NCBI GenBank assembly: GCA_030603685.1
Contig: JAUVXG010000008.1
Location: 1 to 58,253, forward strand
From: Pleomorphomonas sp.
GTDB taxonomy: Bacteria > Pseudomonadota > Alphaproteobacteria > Rhizobiales > Pleomorphomonadaceae
Direction of reading: 5' to 3'
DNA length: 58,253 nucleotides
Below the pieces are notes generated by a model. The model did not search any database. It worked only from the letters and a program-made list of their open reading frames with translations, and was not told where the DNA came from. The translations under genes were made by a program, and so were the position numbers. Positions 25,822 through 35,493 of the stretch are shown here, piece by piece (position 1 is the stretch's first letter; the number at the start of each line of letters is the position of its first letter).

Positions 25822-27735
25822 ATGACTGAAGAGACGCATAATCTGTCCCGCCGGTCGCTTCTGGGCGGCACGGCCAAGACGGCGGTGTTCGCCGGCGTTG
25901 CGGCATCGGCCGTCGGCGGCCTGATGGCTACCGGCAGCACCAAGGCGGCGGAGTCGACAAACAAGGTCGAGGTGAAGCCCGGCGAACTCGACGAGTATTA
26001 TGGCTTCTGGTCGTCCGGCCAGACCGGCGAGTTGCGCATCCTCGGCGTGCCGTCGATGCGCGAGTTGATCCGCGTGCCGGTGTTCAACCGCTGCTCGGCC
26101 ACCGGTTGGGGCGCCACGAACGAAAGTCTCAAGGTGCTGACCGAAGGTCTCCTGCCGGAGACCAAGGAGTTCCTGGCCAAGCGTGGGTTGAAGACCTACC
26201 AGAACGGCGACCTGCATCATCCGCACATGTCATACACGGAAGGCACGTATGACGGTCGCTACCTGTTCATGAACGACAAGGCCAACACGCGGATCGCCCG
26301 CGTGCGCTGCGACGTGATGCGTTGCGACAAGATCCTCGAGATCCCCAACGCCTCGGATATCCATGGCATGCGGCCGCAGAAGTATCCGCGTACCGGCTAC
26401 ATCTTCGCCAACGGCGAGCATGAGGCCCCGCTGGTCAACGACGGCACGATCCTCGACGATCCCAAGGAGTATGTGAACATCTTCACCGCCGTCGACGGCG
26501 ACAAGATGGAAGTCGCCTGGCAGGTGATCGTGTCGGGTAACCTCGACAACACCAACACCGACTACAAGGGCAACTACGCCTTCTCCACCTCCTACAACTC
26601 GGAAATGGGCGTCAACCTTGCCGAGATGACCGCCAACGAGACCGACCACGTCGTCATCTTCGACATCAAGGCGATCGAGGCGGGCGTTGCCGCCGGCGAC
26701 TATCAGGAGCTCAACGGCGCCAAGGTGCTCGACGGGCGCAAGGGCAAGAACTCCAAGTACACCCGCTACGTGCCGATCCCCAACAGCCCGCACGGCGTCA
26801 ACGCCTCGCCGGACGGCAAGTACATCATGATCAACGGCAAGCTGTCGCCGACGGTGTCGATCATCGACGTCGACAAGGTGGAGCCGCTGTTCAAGGACAA
26901 CGCCGATCCGCGCTCCTGCGTCGTCGGCGAGCCTGAACTCGGCCTCGGCCCGCTTCATACCGCCTTCGACAACCGCGGCCATGCCTATACGACGCTGTTC
27001 CTCGACAGCCAGATGGTGAAGTGGGACATCGAAAAGGCGATCCGTGCCTACAAGGGTGAGAAGGTCGACCCGATCGTCCAGAAGATCGACGTCGCCTACC
27101 AGCCCGGCCACAACTCGACCTCCATGGGCGAAACCAAGGACGCCGACGGCAAGTGGCTGGTGTCGATGAACAAGTTCTCCAAGGACCGCTATCTCAACGT
27201 CGGTCCGCTCAAGCCGGAGAACGAGCAGCTCATCGACATCTCCGGCGACGAGATGAAGCTGGTGCACGACAGCCCGACCTTTGCCGAACCGCACGACAGC
27301 ATTCTCGTGCGGGCCGACATCGTCAACCCGCTGGCGGTCTGGAAGCGCGACGATCCGTTCTTCGCCGACGCCGTCGCGCAGGCCAAGGCCGATGGCGTCG
27401 ACCTTGAGGCCGACAGCACGGTGATCCGTGACGGCAACAAGGTGCGCGTCTACATGACGTCGGTGGCGCCGGCCTTCGGTCTCGAGAGCTTCGAGGTGAC
27501 CGAGGGCGACGAGGTCACCGTCTACGTCACCAACCTGGATGACGTGGAGGACCTCACCCACGGCTTCACCATTTCCAACTACGGCATCGCCATGGAAGTG
27601 GCGCCCCAGGCGACTGCGTCGGTGACCTTCACCGCCGACCGGCCGGGCGTGCATTGGTTCTACTGCCAGTGGTTCTGCCACGCTCTCCACATGGAGATGC
27701 GCGGCCGCATGCTGGTGAAGCCGAAGTCGGCCTGA
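25822..27735 (+). CDS. nosZ: NosZ, nitrous oxide reductase (clade I, Tat-exported)
   Basis: A 637-residue periplasmic copper enzyme that reduces N2O to N2. The N-terminus SRRSLLGG followed by a hydrophobic stretch is a Tat signal, the mark of clade I NosZ. CuZ ligands are visible in [38 protein letters not shown] and AEPHDS. The C-terminal cupredoxin domain carries the CuA set: HGFTISNYG, then [16 protein letters not shown] with both cysteines, histidine and methionine. The length is normal and no frame damage is visible. A GAGGAGAG ribosome site precedes the ATG. Confidence 0.97.
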   Translation: MTEETHNLSRRSLLGGTAKTAVFAGVAASAVGGLMATGSTKAAESTNKVEVKPGELDEYYGFWSSGQTGELRILGVPSMRELIRVPVFNRCSATGWGATNESLKVLTEGLLPETKEFLAKRGLKTYQNGDLHHPHMSYTEGTYDGRYLFMNDKANTRIARVRCDVMRCDKILEIPNASDIHGMRPQKYPRTGYIFANGEHEAPLVNDGTILDDPKEYVNIFTAVDGDKMEVAWQVIVSGNLDNTNTDYKGNYAFSTSYNSEMGVNLAEMTANETDHVVIFDIKAIEAGVAAGDYQELNGAKVLDGRKGKNSKYTRYVPIPNSPHGVNASPDGKYIMINGKLSPTVSIIDVDKVEPLFKDNADPRSCVVGEPELGLGPLHTAFDNRGHAYTTLFLDSQMVKWDIEKAIRAYKGEKVDPIVQKIDVAYQPGHNSTSMGETKDADGKWLVSMNKFSKDRYLNVGPLKPENEQLIDISGDEMKLVHDSPTFAEPHDSILVRADIVNPLAVWKRDDPFFADAVAQAKADGVDLEADSTVIRDGNKVRVYMTSVAPAFGLESFEVTEGDEVTVYVTNLDDVEDLTHGFTISNYGIAMEVAPQATASVTFTADRPGVHWFYCQWFCHALHMEMRGRMLVKPKSA

Positions 27736-27744
27736 GGTTAGCTC

Positions 27745-29064
27745 ATGAAGGCGCTCCACCTCATCGCCACGGTTTTTCTCTGTTGCGCCGGTCCCGCCGG
27801 CGCAGCCGAGATCGCCGTCGGCCATGAGGCGGACGCACTCGGCGAAGCCATCCGAAACGCCGCGCCGGGGGATGTTCTCCGGCTCGGCAACGCCCAATAC
27901 GCCGGCCCGGTCGCCATCGACAGGCCGCTGACTCTGATCGGTGATCGGGACAGCCGCATCGTCGGCAACGGCGAGGGTACTGTCGTCTCGGTCGAGGCCG
28001 ACGACGTGACCCTGAAAGGGCTCTACATCACCGGTTCAGGCCGCAAGCTCGACAGGCTGGACAGCGGCATCGCGCTCGCCAAGGGAACGCGCCGCGCCCT
28101 GGTCGAGGGCAACCGCATCGTCATGAACCTGATCGGCGTCGACGTTCAGGGCGCAATCGACGCCACGGTGCGCGGCAACACGATCGTCGGCCGAACCGAC
28201 ATGCGCCGGGCCGAGATGGGCTCCGGCATCTATGTCTGGAATGCGCCGGGCCTTCTCGTCGAACACAATGACATCCGTCGCGGCCGGGACGGCATTTTCG
28301 TCTCAACATCGATGAAGGCGCGCTACCGCTTCAACCGCATGCAGGAGCTGCGCTTCGCTTTCCACTCGATGTACGCCAACGACATCGTGCTGGAGAACAA
28401 CCTGTCGCGCGGCAACACGCTTGGTTTCGCCTTCATGTTCTCGCGCAATGTCACGGCGACCGACAATCTTTCGGTGGGCGACGCCACCCATGGCCTGTTC
28501 CTGAACTCGGTGAATGGCTCGGTTCTTCTTCACAACGAAGTCCGCGATGGCGGCGAGAAGTGCCTTTTCGTCTATGGTGCCGTGCGCAACCGCTTTGAAG
28601 GCAACCGCCTCGAAGGCTGCGATATCGGTATTCACCTGACCGGAGGCGCCTCCGAGAACGTGCTGACCGGCAACGCCATCATAGGCAATCGCACGCAGGT
28701 GAAATACGTCGGAACCCGCTGGCTGGAGTGGAGCGGCGTTCCCGAGGCCGCCGGTCGGACGGATAAGGCGCGCGGCAACTACTGGTCCGATCACGTCGCC
28801 TTCGACATTGATGGCGACGGCATTGCCGACAGCCCTTATCGCCCCAACGACACCGTGGACGTCTTAATATGGGGCCAGCCGATGGCCCGCCTGCTTCTCG
28901 GTGCGCCGGCGGTCCAGCTCATTCGCTGGGCGCAGTCGCGCTTTCCGGGTTTGTTGCCGGGCGGCGCCATCGACAGCCATCCGTTGATGTCGCCTGAAGG
29001 GACAGGGCCGCGTCCTGTCGCCACGCCTTTTTCGGTCGGCTTTGCGCCCGCTGGGGAGAACTGA
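27745..29064 (+). CDS. nosD: NosD, periplasmic copper-site maturation protein
   Basis: A 439-residue protein with a signal peptide (about 1-20, ending GAAE) and a right-handed beta helix made of CASH repeats, seen as recurring N-x-I/L and GN-x-I elements (VEGNRIVM, VRGNTIVG, VEHNDIRR, LENNLSRG, FEGNRLEG). NosD works with the NosFY ABC transporter in assembling the sulfide-bridged CuZ site of NosZ in the periplasm. The C-terminal region ends with the DG-rich SDHVAFDIDGDGIADSPYRP block common to NosD. The gene follows nosZ by 9 bp. Confidence 0.94.
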   Translation: MKALHLIATVFLCCAGPAGAAEIAVGHEADALGEAIRNAAPGDVLRLGNAQYAGPVAIDRPLTLIGDRDSRIVGNGEGTVVSVEADDVTLKGLYITGSGRKLDRLDSGIALAKGTRRALVEGNRIVMNLIGVDVQGAIDATVRGNTIVGRTDMRRAEMGSGIYVWNAPGLLVEHNDIRRGRDGIFVSTSMKARYRFNRMQELRFAFHSMYANDIVLENNLSRGNTLGFAFMFSRNVTATDNLSVGDATHGLFLNSVNGSVLLHNEVRDGGEKCLFVYGAVRNRFEGNRLEGCDIGIHLTGGASENVLTGNAIIGNRTQVKYVGTRWLEWSGVPEAAGRTDKARGNYWSDHVAFDIDGDGIADSPYRPNDTVDVLIWGQPMARLLLGAPAVQLIRWAQSRFPGLLPGGAIDSHPLMSPEGTGPRPVATPFSVGFAPAGEN

Positions 29065-29065
29065 C

Positions 29066-29980
29066 ATGACGGACGCCAACATTCTCTCCGTGGAAGAGCT
29101 GACTGTTCGCTTCGGCGCCGTGACGGCGGTGGACGGCGTCAGCCTTACCGTCGCACCGGGCGAGCGGGTGGCGCTGCTCGGCCACAACGGCGCCGGCAAG
29201 TCGACCCTGTTCAAGACCGTCCTCGGCTTCCTGAAACCGGCCGCCGGTCGTCTGTCCATTGGCGGCGTCATCCCCGGCTCGGATGCGGCACGCCGCGCGG
29301 TCAGCTATCTGCCCGAACAGGTGGCCTTTCCAAAGGCTTTGACCGGCGCCGAGATTCTCACCCATTTCGCTCGTCTGAAAGGCGTCTCACCGAAGGCGGC
29401 ATTGCCGCTTCTTGAAGTCGTCGGTATCGCCGATGCCGCCAGACGGGCCGTCGGCACCTATTCCAAGGGCATGCGTCAGCGCCTCGGCCTTGCTCAGGCC
29501 CTGATCGGGGCACCGCGCCTTTTGCTGCTGGACGAACCGACCTCCGGCCTCGATCCCGTTTCGCGGCGCGAGTTTTATGATGTGCTGGAGGCCTCGTCCC
29601 GCGCCGGCACGGCGGTGCTGCTGTCCTCTCACTCGCTTTCGGAGATCGAGAACCGCATCGACCGCATCGCCATCCTGGCCAAAGGGAAGCTGCGCGCCGA
29701 AGGGGCACTTTCCGACCTGTCTCGCCGGGCCGGCTTGCCGATCCGCATCCGCATCGAGGCGGCCGAAGGCCGTGTCGAGGCCGTGCATGCCTACCTCGGC
29801 GGCGAGCGCGTCAACGGTCGGTCGGTCGTCGTCACCTGCCGCGCCGAGGACAAGGTGGCCGCGCTGGCCCGCCTCGCCGAACTCGGCTCCGATGTCGCCG
29901 ACATCGACATCGCCCTGCCGGATCTCGACGACGTCTACCGCCACTATTCCGGCCTCACCGTCGAAGGAGCGACCCAATGA
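29066..29980 (+). CDS. nosF: NosF, ABC transporter ATPase for NosZ maturation
   Basis: A 304-residue ATP-binding subunit. Walker A is GHNGAGKST, the signature is YSKGMRQRLGL and Walker B is LLLLDEPTSGLDP, followed by SSHSLSEIE. With NosY it drives NosD-dependent delivery of sulfur to the CuZ site. The start is ATG 29066, one base after the nosD stop with GGGGAGAA upstream. It overlaps nosY by four bases. Confidence 0.95.
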   Translation: MTDANILSVEELTVRFGAVTAVDGVSLTVAPGERVALLGHNGAGKSTLFKTVLGFLKPAAGRLSIGGVIPGSDAARRAVSYLPEQVAFPKALTGAEILTHFARLKGVSPKAALPLLEVVGIADAARRAVGTYSKGMRQRLGLAQALIGAPRLLLLDEPTSGLDPVSRREFYDVLEASSRAGTAVLLSSHSLSEIENRIDRIAILAKGKLRAEGALSDLSRRAGLPIRIRIEAAEGRVEAVHAYLGGERVNGRSVVVTCRAEDKVAALARLAELGSDVADIDIALPDLDDVYRHYSGLTVEGATQ

Positions 29981-30813
29981 CCGGTTTCGACCGCATGGCG
30001 ACGGTGGCCACAACCGAGTTCCGTCTCGCCTTCCGCAACCGCTGGGTTCTGCTGGCAACGCTGGCCTTCACGCTGTTCGCGCTGGCCCTGGCCTTCCTCG
30101 GCTCCGGGCCAAGCGGCGCTCTCAAGGCCGATGCACTGACCCTGACGGCGGCGAGCCTGTCGACACTTACCGTCTACCTGGTGCCGCTGATGGCGCTGCT
30201 CGTCTCCTATGACAGCATTGCCGGCGAGATCGAACGCGGAACGCTGGCTTTGGTGCTGGCGACGCCTCTGAAGCGCGGCGAACTGGTCCTTGCGAAGTTC
30301 TGCGGCCATCTCGCCGTTCTGACCCTGGCCATCGCCATCGGTTACGGCATCGCTGGTGTAGTGATCGCTGGCGTTCACGGCGCCGACGACGCCGGTCTCC
30401 TCGCCTGGGGGCGGCTCGTCGCCACCGCCGTGCTGTTGGGGGCTGTCTTCATTGCCTCGGGCATGGCCCTGTCCGGCCTGCCACGCCAGACCGGTACCGC
30501 CGCCGCGCTCGCCATCGGCGCCTGGCTGGTCCTGGTCGTGCTTTACGACCTCGCGCTGCTCGGCGCCGTCATCGTCGATCAGGGGGGCGTTTTCACCAAG
30601 ACAGTGTTTCCGGCCCTCGTCCTCGCCAACCCCGGTGACGCTTTCCGCCTCTACAATCTGGCGCTGATCGAGTCGAACGCGCCGATCGCCGGCCTCGACG
30701 GGCTTGCCCACACGCTTCCCTTCCCGGTTTCCAGCGCGCTTGCCGTGCTCGTGCTGTGGCTCGCCGCAAGCCTTGCCGCCGCCTGGGCCCTTACCCGGAG
30801 AATCCGCCCATGA
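29977..30813 (+). CDS. nosY: NosY, ABC transporter permease for NosZ maturation
   Basis: A 278-residue permease with about six membrane helices, including the conserved SYDSIAGEIERGTLALVLATP segment of the NosY/ABC2 family. It partners NosF. The start ATG overlaps the nosF stop, and the next gene overlaps its own stop, so translation of nosFYL appears coupled. A GAAGGAG ribosome site lies just upstream. Confidence 0.95.
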   Translation: MTGFDRMATVATTEFRLAFRNRWVLLATLAFTLFALALAFLGSGPSGALKADALTLTAASLSTLTVYLVPLMALLVSYDSIAGEIERGTLALVLATPLKRGELVLAKFCGHLAVLTLAIAIGYGIAGVVIAGVHGADDAGLLAWGRLVATAVLLGAVFIASGMALSGLPRQTGTAAALAIGAWLVLVVLYDLALLGAVIVDQGGVFTKTVFPALVLANPGDAFRLYNLALIESNAPIAGLDGLAHTLPFPVSSALAVLVLWLAASLAAAWALTRRIRP

Positions 30814-31349
30814 TCAACCGCATCCTCTCCGCCCTGGCGCTCTCCGCCGCTCTGTCCCTGCCGCTCGCCGCCTGCAAGGAGGAAGCGGCGGCCAAGCCCG
30901 CTGCCATCGCCATGACCGATGAAGCACTCGGCTATTATTGCCAGATGTACCTCGCCGATCACGGCGGCCCCAAGGCTCAGATCCATGAGAAGGGGCAGGA
31001 GCAGCCGCTCTGGTTCTCGCAGGTGAGCGACGCCGTCACCTACCTGCGCGGCGGCGAGAAGCGTGGCGACGTCACCGCCGTCTACGTTTCCGACATGGAG
31101 AAGGCGCCGAACTGGGCCGAACCCGGCCGCGACAACTGGATTGACGCCGACGCGGCTGTGTTCGTCATCGGCAGCCGGCAGGCCGGCGCCATGGGCATGC
31201 CCGAGGCGATCCCCTTCGGCAGCCAGAAGGCGGCTGATGAGTTCGTGGCACGCGAAGGCGGTGCAGTCGTCAAGCTGGCGGACATCCCGGACAAGTATCT
31301 CGGGCCGGCGAACGGTGGACCGGCCGATCACTCCGACATGCAGATGTGA
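30810..31349 (+). CDS. nosL: NosL, copper(I)-binding lipoprotein
   Basis: A 179-residue lipoprotein. The signal peptide ends in the lipobox LAAC with the lipidated cysteine at C22. The NosL domain follows, with the conserved GYYCQMYLADHGGPKAQ (equivalent to the Cys-x-Met copper motif) and a downstream histidine/methionine-rich tail ending HSDMQM. NosL hands copper to apo-NosZ or NosD in the periplasm. Its ATG overlaps the nosY stop by four bases. Confidence 0.94.
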   Translation: MINRILSALALSAALSLPLAACKEEAAAKPAAIAMTDEALGYYCQMYLADHGGPKAQIHEKGQEQPLWFSQVSDAVTYLRGGEKRGDVTAVYVSDMEKAPNWAEPGRDNWIDADAAVFVIGSRQAGAMGMPEAIPFGSQKAADEFVAREGGAVVKLADIPDKYLGPANGGPADHSDMQM

Positions 31350-31357
31350 GGCCCATC

Positions 31358-32323
31358 ATGGCAGATTTCCTCGCCCGCCCGATTGGCCGGCGCCGCTTCA
31401 TCCGCATTGGTGCGACGCTCGCGGCGACGGCCGCCTTCGGTATTCCGGCTTCGGCGGCGTCACCCGTGCGTCGCTGGTCCGGCAACGCCCTCGGTGCCCA
31501 TGCCTCGATCGAGCTTGTCGGAACTGATGCAGACCTGGCTGAGGCGACTTTCGCGGTCGTGGAAAAGGAGATTGCACGCCTTGAGGGGCTGTTCAGTCTT
31601 TATCGTTCCGACAGCGCGCTCTCCCGTTTGAATGCCGCCGGCCGTCTCGATGCGCCTGAGGCCGACTTCCTGCGTCTTCTGGCGCTGGCACGCAGCGTCC
31701 ACCGAGAGACCGGCGGCCTGTTCGATCCGACGGTTCAGCCCGTGTTCGCCGCCTATGCCGCCCATTATGCAGGCGGACGGAGCGATGCGCTTCCCTCGGC
31801 GGAACTTGCCGACCGGTTGGCGCTGGTCGGCTTGGATGAGGTGGCCTTCGACGAGGCCGCCATACGCTTCTCGCACCCCGGCATGGCGATGACTCTGAAC
31901 GGTATTGCGCAGGGGTACGTCACCGATCGAGTGGCGGATCTTCTGAAGGCGCGCGGCTTCGACAACGTGCTGCTCGACATCGGCGAGATCCGGGCGCTCG
32001 GCGGTGGCCGCGATGGTGCCGGCTGGAAGGTCGGCCTTGCCGCCCGGTCGGATACCGATACGATGGCGGCAACGCTCCGTGTCCAGGATCGAGCCGTTGC
32101 CACCTCGATGACGACCGGCACCGTTCTCGATTCCGGCGGCCGCGTCGGTCATATCCTGCATCCCCGAAAGGGTGCGGTTGCTTCCGCCTTCTCGGCCGTC
32201 AGCGTCGTGACATCGGATGCCGCACTTGCCGACGCCCTGTCGACGGCGGCCGTGCTGATGACGGCGGACGAACTGTCGCGGTTCAGCCTTCCCGGCGTCG
32301 AGATGCACGCGACGCCGGCCTGA
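31358..32323 (+). CDS. nosX: NosX, ApbE-type FAD:protein FMN transferase
   Basis: A 321-residue ApbE-family protein with a Tat signal (GRRRFIRIG and a hydrophobic stretch ending PASAA). ApbE motifs include LYRSDSALSRLN, GGLFDPTVQPVF, LNGIAQGYVTDR and LLDIGEIRALGG. It attaches FMN covalently to a threonine in NosR's SGATVT, so donor and target are encoded in the same operon. ATG 31358 is chosen because GAGG lies six bases upstream; a GTG at 31346 overlapping the nosL stop is also possible. It is the last nos gene and ends 13 bp from a converging gene. Confidence 0.92.
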   Translation: MADFLARPIGRRRFIRIGATLAATAAFGIPASAASPVRRWSGNALGAHASIELVGTDADLAEATFAVVEKEIARLEGLFSLYRSDSALSRLNAAGRLDAPEADFLRLLALARSVHRETGGLFDPTVQPVFAAYAAHYAGGRSDALPSAELADRLALVGLDEVAFDEAAIRFSHPGMAMTLNGIAQGYVTDRVADLLKARGFDNVLLDIGEIRALGGGRDGAGWKVGLAARSDTDTMAATLRVQDRAVATSMTTGTVLDSGGRVGHILHPRKGAVASAFSAVSVVTSDAALADALSTAAVLMTADELSRFSLPGVEMHATPA

Positions 32324-32336
32324 CATTCGTTACGCC

Positions 32337-33047
32337 TCAGGCGGCAGGCGCTGCCATGCCACCGCAGCGGAGGTCGGTGTCTGCCACATCCTGCCGGCCA
32401 TAGACCTTGAACATCGCAAACACATTCTGCATTTCGGCGCTGTCGAGGATCACCGGCGCGCCGACGGCGAGCGCGCGCCAGTACTGGGCGGCGATGGTCT
32501 CCACCTCGACCAGGAGCGAATAGGCCTTCTTGAGGTTGGCGCCAAGTACGATCAGGCCATGGTTGGCGAGCAGGCAGGCCAGGCGCCCGTCCAGCGCGGT
32601 CAGGGCATGGTCGGAAAGCGCCTGCGAGCCAAAGGTGGCATATTCGGCGCAACGGATGTTCTCGCCGCCTGCCGCGGCCACCATGTAGTGGACGGCCGGA
32701 ATGTCGCGGCGCAGGCAGGAGATCACCGTCGAAAACATCGAATGAGTGTGGATCACCGTGTCGATGTCCGTCCGACGCTGCAGGATGTCCCGGTGGAAGC
32801 GCCATTCGCTGGTCGGCCGGCAGGGGCCGTAGTAGGTCCCGTCGAAAGTCATCTCGACGATCTGGTCTTCCGTCATCCCGGTATAGGGGATGCCGGTCGG
32901 CGTCACCAGAAAGCGATCCTTGCCGACGCGAACGCTGACGTTGCCCGAGGTGCCCTGGTTGACGCCCGAGGCGTTCATTTCGCGGCACGTGCTGATGATC
33001 TCTGTCCGAAGGGCGAGATGGGAAAGGGCGGAAAGGCTGGCAGGCAT
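32337..33047 (-). CDS. FucA-like class II aldolase, predicted 5-deoxy/methylthio-ribulose-1-phosphate aldolase
   Basis: A 236-residue zinc-dependent class II aldolase. The FucA pattern is complete: E81 in SEWRFH (catalytic), zinc ligands H100 and H102 in VIHTHS and H163 in LLANHGL. The IPAVHYMVAAAGG and AEYATFG blocks match, as does a C-terminal FKVYG with the FucA-type tyrosine. FucA-like enzymes split ketose 1-phosphates into dihydroxyacetone phosphate and an aldehyde. With mtnK and mtnA in the same locus, the likely substrates are 5-methylthioribulose-1-phosphate or 5-deoxyribulose-1-phosphate. The dehydratase MtnB belongs to the same superfamily, but the FucA-specific blocks and the absence of mtnC/D favour an aldolase. 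L-fuculose phosphate remains an alternative substrate. Confidence 0.85.
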   Translation of the reverse strand: MPASLSALSHLALRTEIISTCREMNASGVNQGTSGNVSVRVGKDRFLVTPTGIPYTGMTEDQIVEMTFDGTYYGPCRPTSEWRFHRDILQRRTDIDTVIHTHSMFSTVISCLRRDIPAVHYMVAAAGGENIRCAEYATFGSQALSDHALTALDGRLACLLANHGLIVLGANLKKAYSLLVEVETIAAQYWRALAVGAPVILDSAEMQNVFAMFKVYGRQDVADTDLRCGGMAAPAA

Positions 33048-33143
33048 TCTGGGGTCCTCGATGAGGGGGCGATCAGAGCGGGTTCGACACGCTGGACGGG
33101 CAATGACACTTGGCGCGGATGGGTGCCTATGTTAACTCAGATT

Positions 33144-33153
33144 GTCAATTGTC
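33144..33153. promoter_or_regulatory. Candidate SorC operator, aldolase/sorC intergenic region
   Basis: GTCAATTGTC, within the direct repeat TTGTCAATTGTCGA. The identical 10-mer occurs in reverse orientation at 36952-36961, in the other divergent promoter region of this cluster. Read on the minus strand it forms TTGACAAT, so it could overlap the -35 element of the aldolase promoter. Confidence 0.55.
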
Positions 33154-33195
33154 GATCCGGGGTGGCGCATTTCGGGCGATAGGGTTGGGAAGATC

Positions 33196-34218
33196 ATGGC
33201 ATTACGCTCTAGGACGAAGGACAGGGCCGACCGGTCGGGGGCGGCCGAGGCGGATAGTCGGACACCGCTGCCGCGGCCGGGGGAATACCTCACCGATCCG
33301 CTTCTCTGGGCGTCCTGGCTTTATCATCACGACGAGATGACCCAGAGCCAGATCGCCGACCTGATGGGCGTGTCGCGGGCGACGGTGGTGAACTACCTGC
33401 AGCAGGCGCGCGATCTGCACTACGTCAAGGTGGTGGTGCGCCCGGAACTTCTGAACTCGATCGACCTCGCCCAGCAGCTCAAGCAGGCTTTCGGCCTCAC
33501 CGAATGCATGGTCATCCCCTTCGACGGCGGCGTGCGGCCGCCGAGCGAGCGTATCGGCCGCGCCGGTGCCCAGTATCTCGACCAGATCCTGGTGAACGGC
33601 GACGTTCTGGGCGTCGCCTGGGGGCGTACCGTGCTGTCTCTGGCCGAGAACCTGCCGGAAAGGGCCATGCCCGACAGTTGCGTTGTGCAGGTGATCGGCA
33701 GCCAGCGCTCGGCTTATGACGGCTTCACGGCCGAGGAATGCGTCGCCTTCATTGCCCGGCGGCTGCATGCCCGGTCCATCAACCTGCATGCCCCGGCGGC
33801 CCTGTCCAACGCCGCCTTGCGCGACGCGCTGATGCGTGAACCGACGATCCAGGAGCAATTCGCCCGCATCCGCTCTTGCAACAAGCTGCTGTTCGGCGTC
33901 TGCACGGTCAAGGCCAACAGCCTGGTGTTCGCTTCCGGCCTGATCTCCGTCGACGAGAGCAAGTACTACATCGCCAATGGCGCCGTCGGCGTCATCGCCG
34001 GACGCTTCTACGACATCGAGGGCAACTGGCTGCGCGGCACCATGGACGACCGGATGATCGGCATCACCCTCGACGACGTCCGCAGCGTGCCGACCCGCAT
34101 CGCCGCCGCCGGCGGTCCGGACAAGACCGACGCCATTCTCGGCGCGCTGCGCGGTGGTTACGTCACGGCCCTGATCACCGACGAACCGACGGCTCGCAAT
34201 ATTCTCGGACGGCTCTAG
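33196..34218 (+). CDS. SorC-family transcriptional regulator of the methylthioribose cluster
   Basis: A 340-residue regulator. The N-terminal helix-turn-helix is in MTQSQIADLMGVSRATVVNYLQQAR. The large C-terminal SorC/CggR-like sugar-phosphate-binding domain contains VLGVAWGRTVLSLAENLP and FASGLISVDESKYYIANGAVGVIAGRFYD, typical of the family. SorC proteins respond to phosphorylated sugars, so a pathway intermediate such as methylthioribose-1-phosphate is a reasonable inducer. It diverges from the aldolase gene, and a candidate operator lies between them. The start is ATG 33196 with GGGAAG upstream; the frame opens at 33142, inside the operator. Confidence 0.88.
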   Translation: MALRSRTKDRADRSGAAEADSRTPLPRPGEYLTDPLLWASWLYHHDEMTQSQIADLMGVSRATVVNYLQQARDLHYVKVVVRPELLNSIDLAQQLKQAFGLTECMVIPFDGGVRPPSERIGRAGAQYLDQILVNGDVLGVAWGRTVLSLAENLPERAMPDSCVVQVIGSQRSAYDGFTAEECVAFIARRLHARSINLHAPAALSNAALRDALMREPTIQEQFARIRSCNKLLFGVCTVKANSLVFASGLISVDESKYYIANGAVGVIAGRFYDIEGNWLRGTMDDRMIGITLDDVRSVPTRIAAAGGPDKTDAILGALRGGYVTALITDEPTARNILGRL

Positions 34219-34265
34219 GCCGGTCCGAGGGGCGGGCTGCTTTTGCCTCGATATGATTGAAAGAG

Positions 34266-34332
34266 GCGCCGGCCGGGGGGAGCCGGCGCGCGCCCTTGCG
34301 CCGACTCGGATATCCGATGCGGGGCAAGGGCG
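34266..34332. repeat. Two strong stem-loops between converging sorC and mtnA
   Basis: The first stem is GCGCCGGC (34266-34273) with GCCGGCGC (34282-34289). The second is a 9-bp stem CGCCCTTGC (34291-34299) with GCAAGGGCG (34324-34332) enclosing a perfect palindrome TCGGATATCCGA (34306-34317). No T tract follows on either strand. They probably act as a two-way transcription barrier or mRNA 3'-end protectors between the converging genes. Confidence 0.55.
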
Positions 34333-34337
34333 GTTTG

Positions 34338-35438
34338 TCATGTGGCCTTCTGCTCCGGATAGAGCTTGAGAAGACCCTCGCGGCTGGCGGCGGCGACGCC
34401 GCGCTCGGTGATGAGGCCGGTGACGAGACGGGCCGGCGTCACGTCGAAGCCGAAGTTGAGCGCCGGGCTTCCCTTGGGCAGGATGTCCACCGTCTCCAGC
34501 CGGCCATCGGCCGTGCGGCCGGTGATATGGCTGAGTTCGCGGGCGTCGCGCTCTTCGATGGGGATCCCGCGCACGCCGTCTTCCAGCGTCCAGTCAATGG
34601 TGGTGAACGGCAGGCCGACGTAGAAGGGTACGCCGTTGTCATGGGCGGCGAGAGCCTTCAGGTAGGTGCCGATCTTGTTGCAGACGTCGCCGGTCGCCGT
34701 GGTGCGGTCGGTGCCGACGATCGCCATGTCGACGAGGCCGTGCTGCATCAGGTGGCCGCCCTGGTTGTCGGCGATCACCGTATGGTCGACGCCATGCTGG
34801 CCGAGTTCGAACGCGGTGAGGCTGGCGCCCTGGTTGCGCGGCCGCGTCTCGTCGACCCAGACGTGGACGGGGATGCCCGCTTCGAACGCCATATAGATCG
34901 GGGCAAGGGCCGTACCCCAGTCGATGCAGGCCAGCCAGCCGGCGTTGCAGTGGGTGAGCACGTTGAAGCGCGACGGCTTTCCCTTCTTCTCCCAGAGCTC
35001 GCGGATGATGGAAAGGCCGTGGCGGCCGATCGCCTTGCAGGTCTCGACGTCCTCGTCGCAGATCTCGGCGGCGCGGCGATAGGCAAGCCCCATGCGCTCG
35101 GACGGCGCGACCTTGGTGAGGCGGCCCTTGAGGTCATCGAGCCCCCAGCGCAGGTTGACCGCCGTCGGCCGGGTGGCAAGCAGCGCCGTATAGGCCCGCT
35201 CGAGGTTCTCGTCCGAGGAATCCTCGCGCATGGCCAGTGCCAGGCCATAGGCGCCGGTGGCGCCGATCAGTGGCGCGCCGCGCACCACCATGTCGCGGAT
35301 GGCGGTTGCCGCCTCCTGCCAGGAGCGTAGCGTCCGGGTCTTCACCTCGAAGGGCAGCTTGGTCTGGTCGATGATCTCGACGCCCCAGCTGTCGTCCGCG
35401 ACCCAGATCGTCCGCATGGATTTGCCGTAGATTTTCAT
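34338..35438 (-). CDS. mtnA: MtnA, S-methyl-5-thioribose-1-phosphate isomerase
   Basis: A 366-residue member of the eIF2B-related isomerase family. It converts methylthioribose-1-phosphate (and in known shunts 5-deoxyribose-1-phosphate) to the ribulose-1-phosphate form. Key elements are [15 protein letters not shown] (51-65), the catalytic cysteine C164 in [16 protein letters not shown], and the aspartate D244 in [19 protein letters not shown]. The start is ATG 35438 with GGAGG at a good distance. It is downstream of mtnK in one operon. The neighbouring kinase favours MtnA over ribose-1,5-bisphosphate isomerase, which shares the fold. Confidence 0.93.
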   Translation of the reverse strand: MKIYGKSMRTIWVADDSWGVEIIDQTKLPFEVKTRTLRSWQEAATAIRDMVVRGAPLIGATGAYGLALAMREDSSDENLERAYTALLATRPTAVNLRWGLDDLKGRLTKVAPSERMGLAYRRAAEICDEDVETCKAIGRHGLSIIRELWEKKGKPSRFNVLTHCNAGWLACIDWGTALAPIYMAFEAGIPVHVWVDETRPRNQGASLTAFELGQHGVDHTVIADNQGGHLMQHGLVDMAIVGTDRTTATGDVCNKIGTYLKALAAHDNGVPFYVGLPFTTIDWTLEDGVRGIPIEERDARELSHITGRTADGRLETVDILPKGSPALNFGFDVTPARLVTGLITERGVAAASREGLLKLYPEQKAT

Positions 35439-35493
35439 GAAAGCCTCCGGTTGCCGCCGCGTGCCTCGGTGCGCCGGGCGGTCCGCTTGTGAC

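Noticed and set aside
26230-27897. A 555-codon open frame opposite nosZ
   Set aside because: Shadow of nosZ: low-complexity His/Val/Asp/Leu composition and no recognisable motif.
32337-33047. Assignment of the class II aldolase gene as mtnB (methylthioribulose-1-phosphate dehydratase)
   Set aside because: The superfamily is shared, but the HYMVAAAGG, ATFG and C-terminal FKVYG blocks are FucA-like, and mtnC/mtnD partners are absent.
34338-35438. Reading the isomerase gene as ribose-1,5-bisphosphate isomerase
   Set aside because: Same fold, but the adjacent bona fide mtnK and the lack of any AMP phosphorylase or RuBisCO gene favour MtnA.
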